A stretch of DNA of 64,000 bases from Epiperipatus broadwayi (taxonomy: Eukaryota; Onychophora; Udeonychophora; Euonychophora; Peripatidae). Positions 34,901 through 48,231 of the stretch are shown here, piece after piece. The DNA is taken from positions 126,001 through 190,000 of the forward strand of contig JAQFVV010000515.1 in assembly GCA_028023455.1 (NCBI GenBank), read 5' to 3'. Each line of letters begins with the position of its first letter. The first letter of the stretch is position 1. The position numbers were made by a program, and so were the translations under genes. The notes under the pieces were generated by a model. That model was not told where the DNA came from. It made no database searches and was given only the letters and a program-made list of their open reading frames with translations.

Positions 34901-35399
34901 TCTGACTGATAATAAAATCAAAATCAATAGTTGAATTAATTAAAAAACTGTAAACTACTTTATCAAGGTAGTAGATGAATCTGAACAAAGGATCAAGATA
35001 ACAAGAAATGTAAAATTAATTTTAAAAAAATGGATGTAAGGTACAATCTTAATTAAAAATAGACTTAAGTGTGATAAACATTAAAAACTATGGAAGACAA
35101 TTGAAGAGAAAAAAGTATAAAAGTTACATCTTGGTTATTGGTCTTTAGCTGGGGCTGCAATTTTCTAGATCATTCCATTCTTCAATCTGTAATTCAGTTT
35201 GGTTCAACTTCAATTCAAGTTGGGATAGTTATTAGTGTTATTGCTATACAGTCTGGTTCATATTATTCATTCATTTTGGAGTCCAGTTATACGGAATGCA
35301 GATTCAGAGTTTTGGAGAACTTTAAATACCATAACAAACAAATCATTACTGCTACAGTCTACATTAATGCAAAAGCCGCATAAACTATAGGATTGTTTG
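31901..35399. other. AT-rich non-coding DNA
   Basis: No supported gene. A less AT-rich block at 32810-33120 gives open frames on both strands without recognisable domains. ATGATGATGATTATCATTATC lies near 33887. A TTTCAAATCCAATC sequence near 34192 is B-box-like but isolated. The 81-codon + frame 35138-35383 has no recognisable motif. Confidence 0.5.
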
Positions 35400-35595
35400 A
35401 CAGAACTTTATGCCCCAAACCCTCAGCCATCAACTATCCCACCTGAATGAATACCTGAAACCAATGCCAAGGTTGTGAAGTAAAAGTTGCAGCATACTCT
35501 CGTTGTTCGACAGAGGCCTGGAAAGAAAGTCACGAAACCATGGATGGAGAACCAAAAGGCCAACCGATTGGAAAATAAAACAAATGAAAATCTAG
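35400..35595 (+). pseudogene. Coding-like relic with a possible donor
   Basis: In one + frame the text reads TELYAPNPQPSTIPPE, stop (35448-35450), IPETNAKVVK, stop (35481-35483), KLQHTLVVRQRPGKKVT, then KPWMENQKANRLENKTNENL. It ends beside CTAG|GTAAAA at 35596. Composition, proline and basic content, and persistence of one frame across two stops suggest a decayed exon or pseudogene rather than chance. I do not recognise the family. Confidence 0.3.
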
Positions 35596-36402
35596 GTAAA
35601 AATACTTTTAAATATATTCTGATCACAGTCTAAACTCTTTATTTTAAATGAAATGAACTTTAATGAAGGACTATTATGTAAAATATTATATTGTGTTATT
35701 TTATATTATATTAGATATGTGTGTGCATGAATAAATATTATCATTTGCTTAATTGTTATTTTGTCTATTTTCTCTCTGTCTCTCTTGTCACTGTGTCACC
35801 AGTAAATTAATATTATTAGTTGCTAAGTTACTTTTATCTATTCATTTTTTATATGCTTACCTAGTGTATGTATTCTAAAATAATTATTTTTAATTTTGTG
35901 TGTGTTTGTGTGTGTGTATATATTAATTAATTTCAACGATTAAATAAATGATTATTAGTTATAAAATTCAAGTTATCAGAACATTTTTATTTAGTGGCTC
36001 ACATTTCAAATGATCGCATCAGCACTTATCAGTTCCATGCTTATAAAAAAACAAAATGTTAAATTGGAGAGAATATTTAACCACTGAGCAAATGCCAAAT
36101 AGTATTGTGAATTGAGGGATTGTAGAATTTGAAATTGATCCATTCAGCATTTTTTTCTCTTTTCATAAATTAAGAGATGGTGCCCAGATAAAGGATGAAA
36201 TTGCATGCCTATTTATTTAAATTAAATTATTTCTGAGTAGTAAACATATTTTAAATTACTAGTATTGAATTTGGGGAAGTGATTGGGAAATATAACTGAT
36301 TTTAAGTTCAATCATCTTCATCTTATCTACTTTATATATGATTCTGTGAAAGTTACATTGATTGGTCATATTTAAAGGAAGTCCCTTTTAATTACTGGTA
36401 CA

Positions 36403-36433
<31 letters not shown>

Positions 36434-37551
36434 TTCTTATATTAATAATCCTAGAGTCAAGAGATCTATAAATATGAGTAGGACTAAAAAAAATTAAATA
36501 AAATGAATTAAGCTATCTATGCTTGATTTATTTCATTGAATCCATTTTAATGTAATTTTTTATTGATTATGTTCATTTATAAATACCAGGGATTATAGAA
36601 AGTTGTTTTTAAATTTTTTTAATTATTAACAAATTAATTGATATTTTTTAAAATCTCATTTCTTTTTGATTTCTCATCCATCAGACAAGTATTTTGTGAG
36701 TGTTTAATATTTAGAATATATTGTGATATAGCTGCTCTGATAGGGTGTTATCCTTTATTAGATTAACATAAGTATATGTGGGATAGATAACAATCAGCAA
36801 ATATGACTATTTGCCTCAAAACCAGACCTATTATGAGCTTCAGTCTGAATATCATCAGTGGCTTTGATTGAATAAAAATTAATTTTAAGATTACTGTCAT
36901 TCCATCTTGTATATAATCACCTTCTGGACATCAAATGGATAAATAATACTTCCCTGGAATAAGGTGGCATCATATATAAATTTTTAGTCGCTTAATTCTG
37001 TTATAATATATATAAATTAGTAATCAATATCTGTATTCCAATTATAAACATATATATATATATATATATGTAGTATTTTAAATCAAAGTTGTGGAATATA
37101 TAAATGGAGGTGTGTTTGTGGAAAAGCATATATAGGTGAATCTCAGTGTACATTGGAGAAAAGGTCAAAGGAGCATTTATTGCTATATAAATGAGTGCAA
37201 AAATCAAGACAAGAGAGTGTAAAGTTAAGATGTTATGTATTGAAAGAAATAATAATAAACGTAAAATTAAAGAAGCTATGTTAATAAGAAATGGGAAGCA
37301 GCATTTGATAAATAGACAAGCTGCTAATATAAAAATTAATGAATTGTGGGAAAATTGATGTATGATATAATTGTTTTCATAGACATTTATAATGGTTTTT
37401 TGTAACTGAATTTGATTATAATTGATAATGACTAGATAGTCGAAAGTACTTCTATTAAATTATAGTAGATATTCGTTTTTAAAATATTATTTACTGTATT
37501 AATTATTGTATTGTTTTTCGAAGAATTATATATATATATAGAGAGAGAGAG

Positions 37552-37606
<55 letters not shown>

Positions 37607-38909
37607 TAATGCTATAAAAACCATTAAGGCATCCCATGACCTTAGCTTACACATTGCTATTTATTAGCAAATTCTTCTATTCTTACTACTTTTATGTGAT
37701 CTAGTATATACTTTAGTAATCAATAACTGTCAGGTGGTAGTGCTTAATAAAGATTTTATACAATGGTGCTATATACAAATATCCACACATGAATTTTTAG
37801 CTTATGGCTTTTATCAATGAGGAGCCCTTTGGACTTTTTTGAACTGGTATATTGGTAGAATAATAAAAAGCAAAACATGATTGCAATTGGAAAGATGCAT
37901 TAGATTCAATGGTACAATTGCACTGTTCAAAAAATTCAAAAACCTCTCATAATGTAGAAACCACTCAATTAGAATTTATTAAGTATTATCATCTAGCATC
38001 TATTGATTTATAAAGTTTTACACTAAATGGCATAAAATTAGTGAGAATAGAAGAATTTGCTGAGTCCAGACTTAGAGCTATAATATGAAATCATCTTTAC
38101 CATGTTGTGAAAGATATCTCATATTATATTATAGTCAATATATTAATATAGATTAATCTGGTTTCTTAAACTGCAGCTAAGAATAACTAAATTTCCATTT
38201 ACCAACCAATAATAGGATAACTAGTTGGTTAATTTCATGTCTAACTACCTAAAAAGATAAAACAATCTCAGACTTATAAAAAAAAATTTATTTTTTCTCA
38301 AAATTTTAAGTTTCACTTGAATTTGAATATTAGGGCATGTTATATAAAAAAAGTCAAAGAGTAAAGAAATGGTACAGTGGCTTAAAAGAATGAAAAGAGA
38401 GAAAAATATCACTATTCAAGGTTAAAATCAAAATATTGATGGTAAAAACCTTTTCTGATGATAATACAGATGAACGATGATCCAAAACTTGGTCTTACCA
38501 CTTCTATCTTCAGTATTTTTGTATTATCCTCTAGTGGTAGTTTGAATTATAATTCAACATTTTATTTTAGTATTAATCTATGTAATATCTATTCCATTAA
38601 ATTCCATGGCTTATTTACTTCAGAAATAGCATAGAAATTCTACTACTTTAAATTGCATTTCTACAATGATCTTAACTGATATTAATGTAGGTTTTTTAAC
38701 ATTGAAACTGTAGTCTTGCCTTTATTGGTTTATTAATTTAAAAAAATATGAAGTGGTCAGTATCTTTTGGGTAGTCAGAAATTTTCAAAGATCTTTACCC
38801 CATTATTAATGAAAGCAAGAACCACCTCCAAGCATTGACAGTTTTGTCTCTTTGTAACCTGGTTTTGAACCATTTGCAAAATTACTTTTAGAAATGTTTA
38901 GAATCAAAA
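35596..38909. other. AT-rich DNA with microsatellites
   Basis: Includes GT-rich (35898-35920) and TA runs (36402-36427, 37047-37070). A degraded stretch at about 37790-37850 (TTATGGCTTTTATCAATGAGGAGCC...) resembles the family B core region. No gene is supported. Confidence 0.5.
37528..37606. repeat. Compound (AT)n/(AG)n microsatellite
   Basis: Alternating blocks TATATA-GAGAGAG-TATATATA-GAGAGAGAG, ending in a long AG run. Confidence 0.95.
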
Positions 38910-39430
38910 AAATATATGATTTTTTTGCTAGTTTATTAAATATTTCTGATTATTTTTACACAATAATTGTTTAATAATTATTCAAAACAAAAAGAATTCA
39001 CATATACACTTTGATTTTATTCATCTATGTTTTATTTTTAAAAATAGAAGTTAATAAATTTTATCATATTGTTAATAAAGAAAATTATAGCATAAGATAA
39101 TAATACCTACATAATAATAATTGTGTAATGTCATTACCTGTCAGAACTGATATAGTGTTGAAATTGTTTGAGATATTCTAAACATTGTCTAAAGCAGAAT
39201 TAAATAAATTTAACACAAATCCATATTTCTTCATTTGAGTTTTAAAAAATTTTTAAATAAAAAAGATTTTGTTGATTTTCTCAATGTTTGTTTTTCTTCT
39301 CATTGAATGGCATTATTTTTTTAAATGTTTTTCATTTATAAAATTAAGTTAAAAAAAAACAAGTCCAATTTATTGAATTTTAGAATAGAATAAAGATTTT
39401 ATACAGAAATGAAAGGTTGTGCAAAACTGT
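38910..39430 (+). repeat. Dispersed AT-rich repeat, copy 3
   Basis: Shares AACAAGTCCAATTTATTGA, AATAAAGATTTTAT-CAGAA, and AAATAAAAAAGATTTTGTT landmarks with 42480-43060, and more weakly with copies 1 and 2. A partial inverted copy follows at about 39440-39500 (AAACCTTTATTCTATG...AATAAATTGTACTTA). Confidence 0.5.
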
Positions 39431-40420
39431 TTCTAGGTGTAACAATAGAAACCTTTATTCTATGTTATACATCAATAAATTGTACTTAATTTATTAAAAA
39501 TATAAGTTTACAAATAAAAAAACATCATAAGAAATTATACTTGTACTTCATTAATAAAATAAAAATAATAATAAATTGAAATACATTATAAGATTAATAA
39601 CTTATTTCTTATTGGCTGAATACTACAATGCCAGTTAAAAAATGATGGAATCTTGACTAATTGAACTTCATTTATAAACTGTTATCATAAAATGAAAATT
39701 TTGTTGTAAAATTTAAAATTGTATGTGTTATTATTAAGATATCAAAATAGTTTTGTACTATGATGTTTGATAGGGGGTTAGTTTAATTGTTATCATTTAT
39801 ATACATTTTTAACTTGTATTGTTAAAAATAAAACATATTCAAATAAAATCTAAGTGTAATCATGAAAATATTTTTTTAATAATTATTATATAAATATTTT
39901 GTACAGATAATCATAAATATTTAAATAAACTATGTGAAATATATATTTCTTTTGCTTCATGCTAACATTTATAAAAGAAGCATTTACAACTAATCTCACA
40001 ACTGCTTTTAAAATCTTAAATGAAAAAATCTACCAATCAATGGCATTGTCAATTTGTATGCATTTTTTCTTTCTAGAATACTGTCATCTTCAGATTTTTT
40101 GTACTAATAAATCAATCTTTACTTTAGTTTTACTTTTACTAGCAAATAAATGCATAATGAAAAAAAATAGAACTGTAGATAATCACAATAGAGTGCATAA
40201 ACCTAAAAGCTATAGCAGCATTACCAAATACACAATGCCATGCAAATGAGAATTAGCAAAGATAAAATGTATTTAGGATCACTTTGCAGACTAATAGTGA
40301 AAACCTTTCCCATTAGACCATATAAGTGACCAAATAGATGATTGACAAGTATCTTATTGAAAAAAATTTCCAAGTTCCATTTGGATTCAAAGTTTCAAGC
40401 TGTATACTTAATAAGCTTTT
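39431..40420. other. AT-rich non-coding DNA
   Basis: No supported gene. The 96-codon frame at 39959-40249 lacks recognisable motifs. Confidence 0.5.
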
Positions 40421-40524
40421 TTTTTTTCATATGTCATAGCATCGACCGGGAGGTGAACCCACAACCGTCTGCAACCAACTACTTGCTTGCAAGGTGACTG
40501 CGCTGACCTCTCAGCTAACAACGC
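40421..40524 (-). mobile_element. tRNA-derived SINE (minus strand)
   Basis: On the minus strand it starts GCGTTGTTAGCTGAGAGGTC, carries a B-box-like GGTTCACCTCC, ends GTCGATGCTATGACATATG, and has a poly-A tail (T run at 40419-40428). It is the same family as the copies at 54.8 and 55.5 kb. The tRNA-like part is 40439-40524. No clear target duplication is seen. Confidence 0.85.
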
Positions 40525-42479
40525 TTTTGTTCTGATTACTACACTTTCAAACTTTTACAACTTTATCTTACCATTTATATAATAGATTATGGCAAATTAT
40601 TTGATAAAAATTAATAATAATGCTATAAAATGAAAGAGCCAAACAGAAGTTGAAGTCTTCTAATTATCTCTTTTCTTACATAAGATAGAAAATATAATTA
40701 TAAAATAATGATATTGTAATGTATTATACTTTTAACATTTTTAATGATTACCCATTTGTAGAATATATCTAATTGATAAAAAATTCCAAATGTGAAATCA
40801 TAATGTCACAACTATCCATCAGTACATAAATATTTCAGATTACCTCTGCCCCTATACATGTACTTCATAAATGTTTATTTGTTGCTATCAATGTGGGTAC
40901 AAAAATCCAGATATTTCAAGTTCCTAACTCACCTGAGGAAGACTGTTCATGTAATGTGAATAGACAGATAGACTACCATTAATCCAAATCTCTAGTTCCA
41001 GAGATTTTTTGAATTTTTCAATTTTTCAGATTAAACAATAATCCCCTCCTTATAAAAACAAACCCTCAGGAAAATTTAAATAACCATTAATTTTACCATC
41101 TATAGTTTGTATAGTTCTGGCAGTTATGTTTGTGAATTCTCACTAGGAAAAGTGCTGCTTTCCTCACTGCTAAACATCATTATGGTGACCTTTGAATATT
41201 TTCCTTGGGAGTCATGTGAGTCTACACATTGATTCCAGTGTCTAATTCAACCGTTAAAGTAATTTTGGAGCTCTTTTTCTGAAATGGCTATTAGGTAAAA
41301 AAAATTAGGCTAGATCATGTGTGTAGGAAAGATGTTATTTGTCTACTGGTTAGACCTTTCTCACAAACAGTGCTTTGTGAGAGTGTGCATTTTTGCACAC
41401 ATCTTTCTCTTGATAAGTTGTTTTGTTTCTATACCAATGTTAACTTGGTCGGTTATGCTTTTGCAGTCAGACAATGGTTTTGATGCACAATTTGTTGAAC
41501 TTTTGTCATGTTATCAGTGTTTCTTGTTAGTAAGCTACTATAATCTCTCTTTATTGGTGACACTTTTTCTCTCCTTAGAAAATTTTTAATCTAGTTGTAC
41601 TCTGCTGTTTTCTTTCTTGCATTATTCCCGTAAACTTGAATTAATATATCATTATTTTGCTTCCACTCATGCCGAATTTAACAAGAAATTTAATGTTTTT
41701 TTATTGGCACATAAATCCTGCAACAACAATAATGAAGATCACTCAGCAATATATTGCTATATATCAGCGTATACAAGGTTATGAGACATTGATATATCAA
41801 GGTTATAAAACCATACTGAGTTGTTTGTACTATGCAGCCAATGTAGGTGTATAATGGCAAGTTTGCAAAATTAATGATCAGACATCATATATTGCAGTAC
41901 AACAACCGATAAAAAAATCCATCAAGATAACATCTATAAATGAAATATGGATTGAAAGCTTATTTTGACAACAGATTGTAGATTTTCTATTGGTTTATTA
42001 AGCTTGGCTATTGTGCTGAAAAATACATTTGGAACCAGTTGTTATTAGTGATTTAGATGTTTTATATATTATGTAAATTTATTAAACACTTTTATTTAAC
42101 TTAGAAATTCTGCTTGTTTGCTTATTTGGGCAAATTTTACAACTGATTTTTAACATACTTAAAAACTGTTTTATACATGTTAATATCAAAGATAATGCAA
42201 TGTAACAACTCAATATTTCAGAGTTGTTCAATCAGTTGTTCATCCTAATAGTTTTGGTAGGATGAATTTCAACTGCATTGATATTCTTTCAGTAAGTTTT
42301 CAGTGGTGCTTCATAGTTGGCAGTATGTTTTTTAAAAATATATATTCATTGAATTTCATAATTATCTCATTAAAATATGTTTACAGTTAATTAACCTGAA
42401 AACTGTCATATTTGTTGATAATCTATGATCATTTCCATCAGAAAAGATATGATAGTTCCACCACTGTTTAAAACTATTG
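40525..42479. other. AT-rich non-coding DNA
   Basis: No supported gene. TTTTGACAACAGATTG...TTCTATTGGTTTATTAA near 41966-42000 resembles one arm of the palindromic MITEs at 56.1-56.5 kb. The 90-codon frame at 41317-41589 is hydrophobic but has no recognised family. Confidence 0.5.
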
Positions 42480-43060
42480 TTTATCATTATCATAGCATGC
42501 ATTAGCATAGGATTTTTTTCCCATAAATGTAGATTCCGCATAACATGCTTTTATTGATTTTTTGAAAAAGAAAATCCAAAGTGAACTTTATCTTACAGAT
42601 AGTTGGAAAATATATAGTTTTTGAAGAAAAGATTTCTTTTAAGGGTATCCTTTTCTTCTTAACTATGCTATATCTATCTCATTGTATAACATCATCATCT
42701 GTTCAAATTGACATGGTGTTAGAATTTTTTCAAATATTTTAATAATTATAAAACAAATGCCAGATTTTAAAGCAGAATTTGATAGTTTTTTCACAAATCA
42801 ACATTTGTTTGCATTAAAAAAACTTAAAATAAAAAAGATTTTGTTCATATTTTGAAAGTGTGTTTACACTAATAACATTAATGACATTTATGTTTTCTGT
42901 TCTTATTTACAATTCAGTTTTTAAATATTCATAAAACTCAGATATAATTTTTTAGATTATTATTTGTTTATAAGATCAATTAAAAGAATCAAGTCCAATT
43001 TATTGAGTTTTATTATAAAATAAAGATTTTATGCAGAAGTAAAAGATTGAGCATTTTCAA
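42480..43060 (+). repeat. Dispersed AT-rich repeat, copy 4
   Basis: Parallels copy 3: TGACATGGTGTTAGAATTTTTT / TGATATAGTGTTGAAATTG, then AAGCAGAATT, AAAAAAGATTTTGTT, CAAGTCCAATTTATTGA and AAAGATTTTATGCAGAA. Confidence 0.5.
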
Positions 43061-44499
43061 AAACTTCCAATAATGGGTAATGTTAGAATTTGAAGGGGTT
43101 AAAATAGAAAGAGAAAGAAATGAAAGCTGAAATCTTAATTTTTCTTGATTGTTTAACTAAAATTTGCTTGTAAAAAAAAAAACTGCCTTTATAAAAATAC
43201 AAATCTTGTAAACGATTTTTAACGTGCAAAAATTTAATTTCAAATATTGGTAATATAGCCATTGTTTAGATTTTTAATTTTTCAATTTGCATATAAATAA
43301 TTACAAAAGCCCATTGCAAAACATCTAAATAAAAAAATAATATATATAATATTTTATAAAAAAAATTATTTAATTTAATGACTAATGCATCTAAAACCAA
43401 AAATAATGTTTTTTTCTTTAATCACAATTTTGGTTTTAATATTTATATTGAAATTAAAGTGTAGTGAATGAATTAATTACTTTATGGCTGTTCCATGCTT
43501 TTATTTCACGTTACCTATAACAACATAAAATTGTGGTTGAGGGGAAAAATATTTTTTGGTTTTTAATACATTACTTAGCAATTTAAATAAAAACATTTTT
43601 TAAATAAAATATTGTATATATATATATATTATTGTATTAATATTAATACAACTATTTTGAAATATGGAATACATTTGTATTTATGGAGCACAAAAGTTTT
43701 ATAAAGCAATAATTGAAACCATAAATCTAAACAACATTTGTAACTTTGTTGAATAATAGAAGTTTTTGAATGAGTGTCATTTGAAATAATGGTAAGTTAC
43801 TTTTAGTGAGAGAGAATAATTGGAATTTTTATATAGTTTTTATTATCTACAATGTCATTCAATTATGAGATAAGAGAAGTGTTTATAAAGTTGAAAAATT
43901 GAATGAATTATATATATTCTATAATACATAATTATTAATAACTTTTGAATATCAGCCAGCCTCAGAAAACTGATCAACGATACTAAAGACAGACTGCAAA
44001 AAGAATTTCTGCAATAATCTATGTGGTTTGGTGCACAGCCCAAGATGTCCAGCCATATATCATGGAGAATCATGGGCCAACATTACCACAAGAATCATAC
44101 ACCACAATTATCAATAATATATATATATATATATTCTCAGATCATGAAAATGAATATTGACACAGCTTTGATCCACAAAACATCAAACTAGTATGCTTAG
44201 AGTGTGATGAGAGAAAGAGGAAAATAAAGGTGGCTTGGTATATAGCAAATAATAACAATGTTATTAACAAAAGGGTTAATTGCATCCAACTATCAAACCA
44301 ATGGCATATGTAAATTCTTCTATTTATGTATTAAGATTAATATATAGCCACTGTAAAGCAACAAATTAAATAAAATAATACAGCTATGATTGCTTGTCAT
44401 TGAAAGTGCACTAAGTCAAACAGAAAACTGATAAAAAAGAATAACACATTTCCATATATATTACAGTGAAGTGTAAATAAAAAATTAATATATATATTT
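43061..44499. other. AT-rich non-coding DNA
   Basis: TTTAATGACTAATGCATCTAAAA near 43373-43396 resembles the outer arm of the foldback element at 44.5-45.2 kb. AT runs lie near 43615-43630 and 44117-44134. No gene is supported. Confidence 0.5.
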
Positions 44500-44731
44500 A
44501 AAAATGTTTGCATTTTAATTTGAGGACTAATGCAGTAAAAAGCAAAAAATATTTTTTTCATGGACCATCATTCTTAACATGATGACTATTTCATATACTT
44601 ATACATGCTGTTAATAAGAGTAAAAAACTCTTCATACAGTAGTGCCACCAAGTGCAAGCCTTCACACTCAATGGATGCAGAAAAATTTGTGCATAAATGC
44701 CTATCTAGTGTCTTTCTATCCAATATCCCCA

Positions 44732-44761
44732 GACTAGTTTCTAATTTGTGGCTTTCATTAG
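44732..44761 (-). ncRNA. Hammerhead-like core, left arm
   Basis: The minus strand reads CTAATGA (44761-44755), then 13 nt, then GAAACTAGTC (44741-44732). One core base differs from CTGATGA. The self-complementary ACTAGT and GTC triplet are retained. Confidence 0.4.
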
Positions 44762-44845
44762 TGAAGAGCCTTGGATTTATGAGAGCACTGCACCTAGATA
44801 TTAGCTAACATCTAAGTGCAGTACTCTCAAATCCAAGGCTTCTCC

Positions 44846-44875
44846 CTGACAAAAGCCACAAGTTAGAAACTAGTC
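44846..44875 (+). ncRNA. Hammerhead-like core, right arm
   Basis: CTGACAA, 13 nt, GAAACTAGTC. TCTCC upstream (44841-44845) can pair with GGGGA downstream (with one G-T pair) as stem I. Two core bases differ from CTGATGA, so this copy is probably inactive. Confidence 0.4.
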
Positions 44876-45226
44876 TGGGGATGTTGGATGAGTAGACACT
44901 AGATAGGGATTTTATGCACAAACTTTCCTGCAAATATTGATCATGAAGGGTTGCACTTGGTGGTACTACTGTATGGAGAGTTTAGTACTTTTATTACCAT
45001 CATTCTTGCTACTATATGGAATTTTATATAAGAACATAGGCATCCATAAATTAATTAATTCAAGCAATATAGTTTGTGATCAAACTAAATACTGTACTTT
45101 ATTATTATGGATGACCCACACTTTTATTTAAGTTTCATTTAATACTCAAAATTGTAGTATCCCCCTCCCCCAACTTATTTTTTGCTTTTCAATGCATTAG
45201 TCCTCAAATTAAATAAAAGCACTTTT

Positions 45227-46071
45227 TATTATATATATATATTTTCTCAGTGATGAACATCATTTAAAATGAATTGCTTGATGTTTATTTTCATGAAGAC
45301 AGCATTTTAAAAAAGAAAAAATGTCATGTAAACAATCCAAAGGAAAATCAAGATTGCAGCCTTCGTTTCTTTTTCTTTATATTTTGTAATTTCTACTTCA
45401 AATTAAACAAGAGTTTTCTTAAAATATATAATGGCATTTATTGTGCACGACTAAAAACGTACCTAACAGATTTGAACGCAGTTTAAAATGCGGCTTTCCA
45501 ACACTGTTGTTCTTGAAAATCCTAAAAGTTTGTATTATTATATTACATTGTGATAGAAACTAAACATGCAAAAAACAAAATTTGAAAAAGTTGCTTCGAC
45601 AGAAGTATGTTAAAAATCAGTCACAAGATTTGACTCAAATAAACAAAAGTATTAGATTAAAGAAAAGCATTTAAAATTATAATTTATCGGATTATGTAAG
45701 AATAATGTGAAGAAAGGTTTGTCTTGGCTTTTTATTCTAGTGCAACCATTAATTATTACATATAACAATATTATATATTAATTTAACTTATATTACCGAT
45801 AGGAAATGGCAACATTTGATTTAAAAAAAAATCAAACAATTAAACATCGCAGTTTGAAAGATTCGTAAAAATTTAATATTGTATAAGATTGATACGTAAT
45901 TCTGTTGATGTTTTATTAATTAATAACATATATATGCAACAGTGTGGTTAATTATATTTGATGATTAAATTAAAGTTTTGTAAGAACAAATAATACATTC
46001 AAATATTATAATCATAACTTTTTATTTATTAGAATATATTTTACAATATTAATTAAAAATTCTCTTATAAA
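45227..46071. other. AT-rich non-coding DNA
   Basis: No gene or repeat recognised. Confidence 0.5.
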
Positions 46072-46277
46072 ATGTTAATTGATTTCGGAACGCTTAGTGT
46101 ATACATTTACAAATTAAATACATTTTATAATAGTCTTTCTAAATTAATTGTATTACGTTTGAGCCTGGGAAAGGCAAAGATTCTAAATCCGGTATCTAAT
46201 AAAGAATTACTATTAGCTAAAGCGGATGAAGAGTGTTTACTATATGACAAGTTGGCTGTTAAAACTCGCACATTAAG
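46072..46277 (+). other. Candidate exon with strong splice donor
   Basis: A frame from ATG at 46072 ends GKAKILNPVSNKELLLAKAD, then EECLLYDKLAVKTRTLR, directly at AAG|GTAAGC (donor at 46278). The last 40 codons use more mixed codons and CpG than the flanks. The frame closes two bases into the putative intron, as expected for a real exon. Whether the ATG is the true start, or an acceptor lies inside (for example GTTTGAG|CC near 46162), cannot be settled. No family is recognised. Confidence 0.3.
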
Positions 46278-46283
46278 GTAAGC

Positions 46284-48231
46284 ACGTGTCGTCACACCTT
46301 ACTAAGGCCCCCAACAATACTTGGCCAGGTAATTAACTAATCCACTAACGCTAATGTTTTTTTATAACCACACAAATCTTCGCAACCAAAATATATTATC
46401 CTGACATAAAAAATAATAATAATAATAATACTGCGATGTTTTTTTTTTTTTTAACCTGACAGGTGGGCTTTAATTTTCTTATATTTACCTGCTCAGATTT
46501 GAAATTCATGTTTTGTCAACTAAGTTATTGTTCGTAATGTGGCATAACACTAATTTATAGAAACTGTATTTATTTCCGTACAATTAAAAACAGACACGCA
46601 TGTTTCTCTCTATCAAACCATTATACGCCTCTGTTTGTATATTGTTTGCTTAAGTAAATTATGTATATACGTGTCAAAATTAAGAGGGAAAAAACTAATA
46701 GGAACTCTATTTGTAAAATTATTACTCAAATAGCAATTAGTCTTTGTGGGAGATTTAACCTTGGAATGAAATGGACTGGTTAAAAAAAGGGGGAGGGGGT
46801 AAGTCTTATGCATGTTTCTAGATAATAGTTTTTAAGAAAGTTTTGAATCCCTCCACCCTTTAGTTAACGCTCCCATAGTTAATCCAGTAAACCATCCAAT
46901 TACTGGTTAGCAAATGGGTATTTAGCTATTCTTAGCCGAAAGATAAATACAAGAAGGAAAGCCGTTATCTATAATTTTATTGGTTCGATAATTAATATCT
47001 TCTTCATCATTTCTCCACTTTGGTGGAATGCTAAACAGACTCTTCTTGTCTTGCAATGTGTGCGTTTGTGTATGTTTGCACATACACTCACAGCAATAGG
47101 TGATCAAAAATTAAATTTCTTTTTACTAGAATAAATCTGTATATATGTGTTTTCTTTATGGTTGCACTAATTATAAGTACATTAATAAAATAAAATAAGT
47201 ATTTAAACGATTTGTCGATCAAGAGTTTTAAAAAAAGTTTGAGTATCTGAAAGGAACATGTTTGATCTCCATCCATGAAACTTGAATTGAATCCACGGTC
47301 TGTGATTATATCACTTCTCCAAATGACGCATGGTACTATACAACAAAGTACCAATGAAAGAGAACATTTGGAGTAAAATTATTGACACATGTTAAAATGA
47401 CTTATTGCAGGACGGTGTCTCTTCAATTTCCTCCAATACGGAACATTGAAAAACTCACGATATAATAGCGCATCAACCAACTCTGCCCACAAAGTTGAAG
47501 TTTATATTCTGGCTATGTGAAGCATGGCTTAGAATATTTTTCAAGTAATTAATTTAACTAGACAAAAAAAATTTAAAGTGTTTTGCAAAGATATAACTAA
47601 ATCCAAAAGCACAAATAAGCTGAAATATATCGCATGCTTGTAATTATATATTGATCTATTTCCATCATTTAGTATAAATAGTGTATAAAAGGTCTGCCCA
47701 TCCCTCACATATGTATTTATAAATGGATTATTCTCCTGTACCTGAGGGGTCAGAATGACTAATATGTCAATGTGGGTAGGATGACAACCTTGGCACTACA
47801 AGGGCTTTGAACGTTCCATCATCAGATTTTCAATGAAATGGAAGGCGGTAGAGTTGTGAGTTGGAATAGTTTGAAGCCTGTCCATTAAAGTATGAGGATT
47901 GGCTATCTTAATATAAAGCTGAGCACTGATTATATATATGTGTGAGAATAGTAATCTGGACCAACTAATGATTGCTTGTTTAGCATGAAACATGTGTGTG
48001 ATCAGGTGGATTAGCAATATGAGATGGCACTGAGAGTAGTGGGTCGTGTGAAAATCTGAGTTTAAATCCCGCCTATATTACATATATAAATGCAGGTTTT
48101 AGCCCGTGCAATGTATTGATTTTAATTCTTTAGTATTTTTAGGAAAATCTAAAGTTCATTTAAACTTTTCAAATATATTCAACTATTAGTAATAAACAGG
48201 CTAGTACATTGCATAATGTTTCCAGTGATAT
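46284..48231. other. Non-coding DNA, mixed composition
   Basis: AATAATAATAATA lies at 46410-46429 and a G-rich GGGGGAGGGGG at 46790-46800. A TTATTGCAG acceptor-like site near 47402-47410 is followed by a 37-codon open stretch but lacks family support. The 47796-48017 minus frame has no motif. Confidence 0.45.

Larger units (their letters stand above)
44500..45226. mobile_element. Nested foldback element (Penelope-type family B core)
   Basis: Outer arms 44500-44550 and 45177-45226 are inverted copies (TTTAATTTGAGGACTAATGC and its inverse). Inside, arms of about 195 bp (44610-44804 and 44805-44998) meet at TTAGCTAA with no spacer. Each inner arm holds a hammerhead-like core: + strand at 44846-44875 and minus strand at 44732-44761. 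There is no coding sequence. A head-to-head pair of terminal repeats, perhaps captured by a second inverted-repeat element, would explain the nesting. Confidence 0.8.

Noticed and set aside
46785-46805. G-quadruplex at GGGGGAGGGGG
   Set aside because: Only two G runs; four are needed.
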